12,151 nt of DNA from JAWLCQ01 sp041687095 (GTDB taxonomy: Bacteria; Planctomycetota; Phycisphaerae; SM23-33): NCBI GenBank assembly GCA_041687095.1, contig JAWLCQ010000154.1:1-12151 (forward strand). The letters are read 5' to 3'. Shown piece by piece: positions 7,360-12,151 of this stretch; the first letter of the stretch is position 1; the number at the start of each line of letters is the position of its first letter. The position numbers and the translations under genes are program-made. A model generated the notes under the pieces. The model ran no database searches. It was not told where the DNA came from and saw only the letters and a list, made by a program, of their open reading frames with translations.

Positions 7360-7375
7360 ACAATCGGCATACTAT
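7331..7375. promoter_or_regulatory. Near-perfect palindrome, likely AbiEi operator
   Basis: Arms of 20 bp (7331-7350 and 7356-7375) surround a 5-base centre (TTTTG); 19 of 20 positions pair, the exception being A7340 opposite the G at 7366. Subsites are ATAGTATGC/GCATACTAT outside and TTGTTCGA/TCGAACAA inside. It is AT-rich in a very GC-rich window and sits just upstream of abiEi. AbiEi repressors are known to bind inverted repeats in their own promoter, which fits. An RNA hairpin role is possible, but the position over the promoter favours an operator. Confidence 0.7.
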
Positions 7376-7449
7376 CACTACGGCCCTCCGGGGGCAACAG
7401 GGAAGAATGACATCGAAACGAGGCGATCCGGTTCGCACACGCTGCGGCC

Positions 7450-9720
7450 TCATTCAAACTCGATCGTCCCGAACCGCGCCGGGGAGTGGATGTTGCGTTC
7501 GGTGGGCATCATGGCCCCGGTGTGGTTGTCACGGCCGGTGGTGGCCCACTCGGACCACTCCCCGCGAAGCATGGCCTCCAGCACCTGCGGGCCGCTGCCG
7601 GCGGGGGTGGTGCCCTCGACGACGTAGTGGCGGAGCACCTGCAGGCCCATGCGCTCGCCCGCCTTGGGGGCGGGGCGATCCAGCGAGGCCCAGGGGATGG
7701 CGATCTCCAGGATCCACGACTCGCTCTTGCGGACGGCGGCGGCGGCGCGGGCGGAGGAGTTCCAGTCCGTCAGGAAGTACCGCCCGTTGATCAGGGCGCT
7801 GGTGGTCTGGTAGCGGACCCCGTCGGCGGAGTCGTTGTAGCCCCGCCCGTCGTAGAGTTTGGCGGCGGCGTTGGCGACGATGCGGTGGTACGTCCGCCCG
7901 TCGCGGTTGGCGTCGAGGAGGATCTCCACCGAGTCGCTGTTGAAGACCGCGTCGGTGTCGTCGGCGCCGGCGGCGATGACGGGCCCGGTCTTGCGGGCGT
8001 CGCGGCAGGTGACGAGCAGGTAGAGGTTCTCGTCGTCGTACCCCGCGACGAACGACGTGCCGCTCCTGGGGGCGCTGTACGTGTGGCGGAGGAGGAAGTC
8101 GCCCTGGGCGGTGTCGGCCAACTCCTTCCATATCGCGTCGGCGGGGTTCCCGTCGAGCTTCGGGGCCGTCTTCACCCGCCTCGCCGTCGCCACGCGCTTC
8201 GCCTTGGGCGGGATGTCGATCGGCCACTCGTCGGTGCGGAACGGGCTGGCGGGCAGGTCCGCCTGGTTGAAGAGCCCATAGGGCGTCTTCTCGGTGAACC
8301 CGTACCGCACGGCCGCGGGGGCCTTCACCTCGTCGCTCCAGACCACGACGGTCTGCCCGTCGATCCTCGCCTGGGCCCAGTGGAAGCGGCGATCGTCACC
8401 GGCGAGGGTGAACCCGTCGAGCGTCCCGCCCTTGGCGCCCAGTCCCCCACCGATCTGCAGCCCCTCCCCCACGTGCCCGAAGTGCAGCCGCACCTTCGAG
8501 CCCTCGATCTCCATCCGCTCGAAGACCGGCCCGGACCACGCCAGGCCCTTCTCGCCGTAGACGTTCGCGCGGGCCATCCGCGCCATCCGCTCGCCGATGA
8601 ACTGCTTCTTGCGGGGATGGATGTCGTCCTCGGCGGTGTCGACGGTGATGACGGTGTAGACGTTGGGGATCTCCCGCGACGCCTTCTGCTGCACCTCCTG
8701 GACGAGGACCCACGGGGAGGGCTGCCGCGGCGCGGGATCCTTGGCGGGGTCCAGCCCGGGGAGCTGGATGATGAAGAAGGGCAGGTCCGGGCGGTTCCAG
8801 TGCGCCCGCCAGTCGGCGATGAGCACCGGCAGGGCGGGGCGGTAGAGTTCCGCGATGGCGAAGCCCCAGGCGTCGCTCTCGCCCTGGTACCACTCCGCCC
8901 CGCGGAGGGCGTACCCGGCGATGGGGCGGAGGAACTCGTCGAACAGGTATCCCGGGGCGCCCTTGTCCTTCGCGGGGTCCTCGGGCTGGTTGGGCATGGT
9001 CTTGTCGCCCGCGGCCTTGCGCTCCTCGTACCGCTTCAGCAGTGCGGGGTACTGCTCGACGTAGCGGTCGAAGGCGTCGACGACGTGCTCCTTGAGGACG
9101 GGGTCGGCCGCCTGCGCGTCGCGGGAGGTCCACGAGCGAATGGGCGTGCCCCCCACCGCGCAGGTGATGACGCCCACGGGGACCTTCAGGTGGTCGTGCA
9201 GCGCCTGGGCGAAGAAGAACGAGACGGCCGGGGTCTTGGGGGCCTGCTCAGCGCTGCTGACCGCCCACGCCTTCCCGCGGGAGAAGCGGACGGCCGGCAT
9301 GTCGGCGGTGCGGAGGGCGGCGTCCTTTTCATCGGTTCCGCTCACGCCCATGGCCGCGTTGGACTGCCCGCTGAACAGCCACACCTCCCCCACGAGCACG
9401 TCGGTGAAGGTCGCCTCGCCATCGCCGCTCACGGTGAGGGTGCGGGGTTCGGCGGAGGCGGGCATGGGGTCCAGCTCGACCCGCCAGTTCCCGTCCCGGT
9501 CGGCGGTGGCGGTGTGGGTCTGCCCGGCGAACGTGACGGTGATGGCCTTTCCGGCCTCGGCGGCGCCCCAGACGGGGACCTTCATGTCGCGCTGGAGGAC
9601 CATGTGGTCGCTGAACACGCCGGGGAGCGAGACAGCGGCGAGGGCGGGGGCGGCGAGGGCGGCGAGGGCGACGGCGGTCAGCAGTACAAGACAGGGGCTC
9701 ACGGGGGCGGTTCCTTTCAT
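7450..9720 (-). CDS. Secreted sialate O-acetylesterase-like SGNH hydrolase with C-terminal CBM9-like domain
   Basis: This 756-residue protein has a signal peptide (hydrophobic 9-29, ending ALA-AVSL). It continues with the family's typical beginning, LPGVFSDHMVLQRDMKVPVWG (32-52), and a beta-rich module to about 110. The SGNH/SASA esterase core shows LFSGQSNA (nucleophile S120), AVGGTPIRSW (188-197), GAEWYQGESDA (274-284) and the D-x-IHP block (366-369, H368 as catalytic His) followed by K and GERMA. A C-terminal module from about 535 (ARRVKTAPKLDGNPADAIW..., VEILLDANRDGRTYH, WILEIAIPWASL) resembles CBM9-like (DOMON-fold) sugar-binding domains. It probably removes acetyl or related acyl groups from glycans outside the cytoplasm; sialate itself is not necessarily the substrate, as many relatives act on xylan or pectin-like polymers. 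AGGAGA six bases before the ATG fixes the start. It is divergent from a sulfatase about 1 kb away. Confidence 0.92.
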   Translation of the reverse strand: MKGTAPVSPCLVLLTAVALAALAAPALAAVSLPGVFSDHMVLQRDMKVPVWGAAEAGKAITVTFAGQTHTATADRDGNWRVELDPMPASAEPRTLTVSGDGEATFTDVLVGEVWLFSGQSNAAMGVSGTDEKDAALRTADMPAVRFSRGKAWAVSSAEQAPKTPAVSFFFAQALHDHLKVPVGVITCAVGGTPIRSWTSRDAQAADPVLKEHVVDAFDRYVEQYPALLKRYEERKAAGDKTMPNQPEDPAKDKGAPGYLFDEFLRPIAGYALRGAEWYQGESDAWGFAIAELYRPALPVLIADWRAHWNRPDLPFFIIQLPGLDPAKDPAPRQPSPWVLVQEVQQKASREIPNVYTVITVDTAEDDIHPRKKQFIGERMARMARANVYGEKGLAWSGPVFERMEIEGSKVRLHFGHVGEGLQIGGGLGAKGGTLDGFTLAGDDRRFHWAQARIDGQTVVVWSDEVKAPAAVRYGFTEKTPYGLFNQADLPASPFRTDEWPIDIPPKAKRVATARRVKTAPKLDGNPADAIWKELADTAQGDFLLRHTYSAPRSGTSFVAGYDDENLYLLVTCRDARKTGPVIAAGADDTDAVFNSDSVEILLDANRDGRTYHRIVANAAAKLYDGRGYNDSADGVRYQTTSALINGRYFLTDWNSSARAAAAVRKSESWILEIAIPWASLDRPAPKAGERMGLQVLRHYVVEGTTPAGSGPQVLEAMLRGEWSEWATTGRDNHTGAMMPTERNIHSPARFGTIEFE

Positions 9721-9840
9721 TGGATCTCTCCTGCGGTGAAGCGGCGGGCGCGGGCCCGCGGGGGGATCGGCGTCCGCAGCTTAAACCCCGCGCACGCCCA
9801 AGCGGACCGCGAGACTACGCGATCGGCCCTTTACGGACAA

Positions 9841-9866
9841 GCAGGGATGCAGGGGATGCAGGGGAT
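9841..9866. repeat. Short tandem repeat, about 9 bp x 3
   Basis: GCAGGGAT is followed by two exact copies of GCAGGGGAT. It lies in the esterase upstream region, about 120 bp from the start codon and just outside the large inverted repeat. The adjacent sequence continues G-rich (AAGAGGGGAGG). No function is visible. Confidence 0.8.
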
Positions 9867-9897
9867 AAGAGGGGAGGTTTTCAACCGGGGATTCTTG

Positions 9898-9965
9898 CAT
9901 TCCGGTAACCGTTCACGCGGTGCATCCGGGTGTTTCAGAATAACGACCGCCGTCCGAACCTCCCC
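9898..9965 (+). repeat. Outer inverted repeat, left copy
   Basis: This 68-bp arm contains GTAACCGTTCACGCGG, GTTTCAGAA and CCGTCCGAACCTCCCC. It is matched in inverted orientation at 10611-10678 with roughly eight substitutions and no gap. A fragment of its inner end (CCGCCGTCCGAACCTCCCC) is repeated directly at about 9988-10006, joined there to a CCACCGAC motif. Confidence 0.85.
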
Positions 9966-10004
9966 GCCGGAGGTTAGGGAGAATCGTCCGCCGTCCGAAC
10001 CTCC

Positions 10005-10131
10005 CCACCGACCCTGCGCTCTCTTCCCTCTGCTCCCCACCGACCCCGCGTCGGTGGAAGGCGGCTATTGACTACTCGCCCGCCTCCACGGCTCCCCTTC
10101 TTCTTTTCCCCCACCGACCCTGCGTCGGTGG
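10005..10131. repeat. CCACCGAC-N5-GTCGGTGG hairpin units
   Basis: Two perfect 8-bp stems with 5-base loops occur at 10037-10057 (loop CCCGC) and 10111-10131 (loop CCTGC), 74 bp apart. A half copy lacking the right arm lies at 10005-10018. After both full copies a related GGCT-T-GACTAC stretch follows (about 10061-10075 and 10139-10150), so the repeated unit is longer than the hairpin. An inverted half copy, CCACCGACGCGGGGTC, sits at 10221-10236 and is exactly complementary to 10042-10057. Confidence 0.8.
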
Positions 10132-10341
10132 TTCAAACGGCTCTCGACTACGGCGGGGGCGCCCAGGGCCCGCGGTTCGTCCGCGCCGGTCGGTGATCCC
10201 GCAGTCAGGAAGCCGGCTTACCACCGACGCGGGGTCAATCCTGTTCGGCACGGCGATTGCCCATGGGCCCGGGCCAGGAGCCTGAACGCCCATCGACCCA
10301 CGCGGTGCGGGGCACGTGCAGCCCGCGGGACTTTTGACAGT

Positions 10342-10547
10342 AGCCCGTAGGGCTTCCAGAGCCGTAGCCCAGGGCAAGGCCGCAGGCCGCCGCCCTGGGT
10401 ACGCAGCGCCAGGAGTTCCCGCCCTGAAAGGGCCCAAGAGCATCGGGCGTTCTCTCGTGCCCTTTCAGGGCGGAACGACTCGACACCCCGTACCCAGGGC
10501 GGCGCTTCGCTCTGCCCTGGGCTACGGCTCTGGAAGCCCTTTGGGCT
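10342..10547. repeat. Inner inverted repeat with self-complementary arms
   Basis: The left arm (about 10342-10434) and right arm (about 10459-10547) are inverted copies sharing AGGGCTTCCAGAGCCGTAGC, CGCCCTGGGTAC and CCGCCCTGAAAGGGC with small variable spacers. Each arm also folds on itself: GTAGCCCAGGGC with GCCCTGGGTAC, and GCCCT-GAA-AGGGC. A single strand could thus form either one long hairpin or several small ones. The loop lies at about 10435-10458. From memory, such elements are common between planctomycete genes and are often mis-annotated as short proteins; this is not verified. Confidence 0.8.
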
Positions 10548-10610
10548 TGGGGGCCGACACGCGCGGGACGATGCAACCGTCGTGCCGAACAGGATTGGCG
10601 CGGGATCGGT

Positions 10611-10678
10611 GGGGAGGTTCGGACGGCCGTCGTTTTTCTGAAACGCCCGGGTGCGCCGCGTGAACGGTTACGGAAATT
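10611..10678 (-). repeat. Outer inverted repeat, right copy
   Basis: This is the inverted partner of 9898-9965. It ends at 10678, 64 bp before the sulfatase start codon, so the sulfatase promoter must lie in the short remaining stretch or within the repeat itself. Confidence 0.85.
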
Positions 10679-10683
10679 GGGAG

Positions 10684-10712
10684 TTGGAAATCCGCGCGCC
10701 CTTCCGCACAAT
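10684..10712 (+). promoter_or_regulatory. Weak candidate promoter for the sulfatase gene
   Basis: TTGGAA (10684-10689), a 17-base spacer and CACAAT (10707-10712) each differ from the sigma-70 consensus at two positions. They lie 30-60 bp before the ATG, directly after the end of the large inverted repeat. It is the only AT-richer stretch in the 64-bp leader, but the match is weak. Confidence 0.25.
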
Positions 10713-10742
10713 AGCCCACCGCCAGCAACGAAAGGAAACACC

Positions 10743-12092
10743 ATGCCCTCCAAGCGCAAGCCCAACATCCTGTTCTTCTTCAGCGACCAGCAGCGGTGGG
10801 ACACCTGCGGGTGCTACGGCCAGCGGCGGGAGGTCACGCCCAACCTCGACCGCATGGCCGCCCAGGGCGTGCGGTTCGAGCACGCTTACACCTGCCAGCC
10901 GGTCTGCGGGCCCGCCCGCGCGTGCCTCCAGACGGGCAAGTACGCCACGGGCACCGGGTGCGTGATCAACGGGATCGCCCTGCCCCAGGACAGCAAAACC
11001 CTCGCCCACTGGATGACCGAAGCGGGGTACTCCGTGGGCTACGTGGGCAAGTGGCACCTGGCGTCGAACTCGTCGGCGAAGATCGCCGAGGAGACCTTCC
11101 ACGACCGCCCCGTCCCGCCCGAGCGCCGCGGCGGGTACAAGGACTTCTGGGTCGCCTCGGACGTCCTGGAGTTCACCTCCCACAGCTATGACGGGCACAT
11201 GTGGGACGCCGACGGGAACCAGGTGGACTTCCCCGAGAACCGCTACCGCGTCGACGTCGTGACGGACCACGTCGAGCACTTCCTCGACACCCGCGACGCG
11301 GATAAGCCGTTCTTCCTCTTCGTCTCCTACATCGAGCCCCACCACCAGAACGACCACCACCGCTACGAGGGGCCCACCGGTTCCAAGGAACGCTTCGCCG
11401 ACTACGACGTCCCCGGGGACCTCGTGGACACGAAGGGCGACTGGCGGGAGAACTACCCCGACTACCTCGGGTGCTGCAACGCCCTCGACACCGCCCTGGG
11501 CCGCCTGCGGGCGAAGCTCGAGGCGCTGGGGATCGCCGACGACACGATCATCGTCTACACCAGCGATCACGGGTCGCACTTCTGCACGCGCAACAGCGAG
11601 TACAAGCGCTCCCCCCACGACGGGTGCATCCGCGTCCCCATGATCATCACGGGACCGGGCTTCGAGGGCGGGAAGGTCGTCGACGGGATGGCCAGCCTGA
11701 TCGATCTGCCCCCCACGCTCCTGGCGGCCGCGGGGATCGAGGTCCCCAAGTACATGCACGGGCGCGACCTCAAGCCCCTCGTCGACGGGCGGGCGAACGA
11801 TTGGCCGCAGGAGGTGTTCCTGCAGATCAGCGAGAGCCAGTATGGCCGGGCGATCCGCACGAGGAAGTGGAAGTACTCCGTCGTCAACCGCGACGTGCCG
11901 GGCTGGCGGCGGGAGCCGGTGGACACGCTGACGGAGGAGTGCCTCTACGACCTGGAGGCGGACCCGCACGAGCGGAATAACCTCGTGAAGGACCCCGCCC
12001 TCGCCCCCGTCCGCGCCCAACTCGCCGAGATCCTCAAGCGCCGCATGGAACAGGCCGGCGAACCGGCCCCGGAGATCCTCCCGGCGGTCTGA
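10743..12092 (+). CDS. Formylglycine-dependent sulfatase
   Basis: This 449-residue protein starts at the ATG at 10743, which has AAAGGA about six bases upstream. An in-frame extension to 10677 is not supported because it would begin inside the inverted repeat. It opens with RKPNILFFFSDQQRWDTCGCYG (metal ligand D15 with Q16) and VTPNLDRMAAQGVRFEHAY (31-49). The sulfatase signature is CGPARACLQTGKYATG (55-70), where C55 would be oxidised to formylglycine (C-x-P-x-R, with R59). VGKWHL (101-106), DDTIIVYTSDHGSH (266-279; D275, H276) and KRSPHDGCIRVPMI (288-301) complete the active site. The C-terminal subdomain has LYDLEADPHERNNL. It should hydrolyse sulfate esters, probably on sugars or polysaccharides, though the substrate cannot be read. 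Unlike many sulfatases of such bacteria it has no signal peptide, suggesting a cytoplasmic role on imported oligosaccharides. No maturase gene is in the window. Confidence 0.93.
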   Translation: MPSKRKPNILFFFSDQQRWDTCGCYGQRREVTPNLDRMAAQGVRFEHAYTCQPVCGPARACLQTGKYATGTGCVINGIALPQDSKTLAHWMTEAGYSVGYVGKWHLASNSSAKIAEETFHDRPVPPERRGGYKDFWVASDVLEFTSHSYDGHMWDADGNQVDFPENRYRVDVVTDHVEHFLDTRDADKPFFLFVSYIEPHHQNDHHRYEGPTGSKERFADYDVPGDLVDTKGDWRENYPDYLGCCNALDTALGRLRAKLEALGIADDTIIVYTSDHGSHFCTRNSEYKRSPHDGCIRVPMIITGPGFEGGKVVDGMASLIDLPPTLLAAAGIEVPKYMHGRDLKPLVDGRANDWPQEVFLQISESQYGRAIRTRKWKYSVVNRDVPGWRREPVDTLTEECLYDLEADPHERNNLVKDPALAPVRAQLAEILKRRMEQAGEPAPEILPAV

Positions 12093-12107
12093 GCCCCCCG
12101 CGACGGC

Positions 12108-12131
12108 GGTGAGAGGTGAGAGGTGAGAGGT
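12108..12131. repeat. Heptamer tandem repeat after the sulfatase gene
   Basis: GAGAGGT occurs three times exactly at 12111-12131, preceded by a partial GGT and followed by GAAGAG. It begins about 16 bp past the sulfatase stop. No hairpin is associated and its function is unknown. Confidence 0.85.
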
Positions 12132-12151
12132 GAAGAGTCTGCGCCGGGGGT

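Larger units (their letters stand above)
9898..10678. repeat. Composite three-level nested inverted repeat (about 780 bp) in the divergent intergenic region
   Basis: Three pairs of arms are nested around one centre. The outer arms, 9898-9965 and 10611-10678, are both 68 bp and match in inverted orientation at about 60 positions by eye. The middle arms are 10221-10251 and 10582-10612 (31 bp each); CAATCCTGTTCGGCAC at 10236-10251 is exact against 10582-10597 and only an 8-bp core differs. The inner arms are about 10342-10434 and 10459-10547. Nothing inside looks like a real protein: the open frames there merely read through repeats with Arg/Pro/Gly-rich output. It may be a non-autonomous mobile element or nested insertions of dispersed palindromes. 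No convincing target-site duplication was seen. The whole 1022-bp gap between the esterase and sulfatase genes consists of this, the short tandem repeat at 9841 and about 120 bp of unremarkable upstream sequence. Confidence 0.8.

Noticed and set aside
7383..7395. Small hairpin GCCC-TCCGG-GGGC downstream of the esterase gene as terminator
   Set aside because: The stem is only four base pairs and no T-run follows, so it is not distinguishable from chance.
9810..9840. Possible esterase promoter TTGTCC-17-TAGTCT on the minus strand
   Set aside because: It has five mismatches to consensus over both hexamers, too weak to call in this base composition.
7486..10071. Open frame of 861 codons on the plus strand
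   Set aside because: It lies opposite the sialate O-acetylesterase gene and then runs into intergenic repeats. The composition is G/V/D/R-rich without motifs.
10005..10131. Possible CRISPR array
   Set aside because: The repeated hairpins are too few and irregularly spaced (32 and 74 bp), one copy is only half, the sequence after each full unit is partly conserved rather than unique, and no cas gene is nearby.
10072..10804. Overlapping short open frames on both strands in the esterase-sulfatase gap
   Set aside because: They read through nested inverted repeats. The Arg/Gly/Pro-rich peptides mirror each other because the DNA is palindromic, and none has a credible ribosome site or domain.

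Overview
The window is very GC-rich DNA (roughly 70% by eye) with five clear genes or gene pairs, large intergenic palindromes and no RNA genes, CRISPR array or recognisable transposase. The gene content (an unsignalled formylglycine-type sulfatase, a secreted sialate-O-acetylesterase-like enzyme with a CBM9-like tail, a secreted HEAT-repeat protein, a membrane protein with a TPR tail) together with abundant GC-rich hairpin repeats suggests a member of the Planctomycetota, possibly the Phycisphaerae. That placement is inference from style and gene content; no marker gene is present.

Layout. 55-1980 (-): a polytopic GT-C/TMTC-like membrane protein with C-terminal TPRs. 1981-2263: an intergenic stretch made almost entirely of two hairpin elements and a short tandem repeat. 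2264-5551 (-): a secreted 1095-residue protein in which a region resembling sugar-isomerase (SIS) folds is joined by a (DK)6 linker to a long HEAT-repeat solenoid. 5593-7274 (-): an AbiEi/AbiEii (type IV) toxin-antitoxin pair with a 4-base ATGA overlap, headed by a near-perfect 20+20 bp palindrome that overlaps a plausible promoter. 7450-9720 (-): a sialate O-acetylesterase-like SGNH enzyme fused to a CBM9-like domain. 9721-10742: a 1022-bp intergenic region containing an elaborate nested inverted repeat of about 780 bp. 10743-12092 (+): a sulfatase, divergently oriented from the esterase.

How the parts fit. The esterase and the sulfatase both remove substituents (acyl and sulfate groups) from complex glycans and are divergent neighbours, so they could serve the same polysaccharide. 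This is suggestive only, because nearly 1 kb of repeats separates them. The AbiE pair looks like a self-contained defence/TA insertion placed just upstream of the HEAT gene. With only 41 bp and no visible terminator between them, read-through from the autoregulated abiE promoter into the HEAT gene is possible.

The most unusual items are the three-level palindromic repeat at 9898-10678, the signal-peptide-bearing SIS-like/HEAT protein, the strong abiE operator, and a palindromic repeat embedded in frame inside the TPR membrane protein gene. No obviously new multi-gene system was found.
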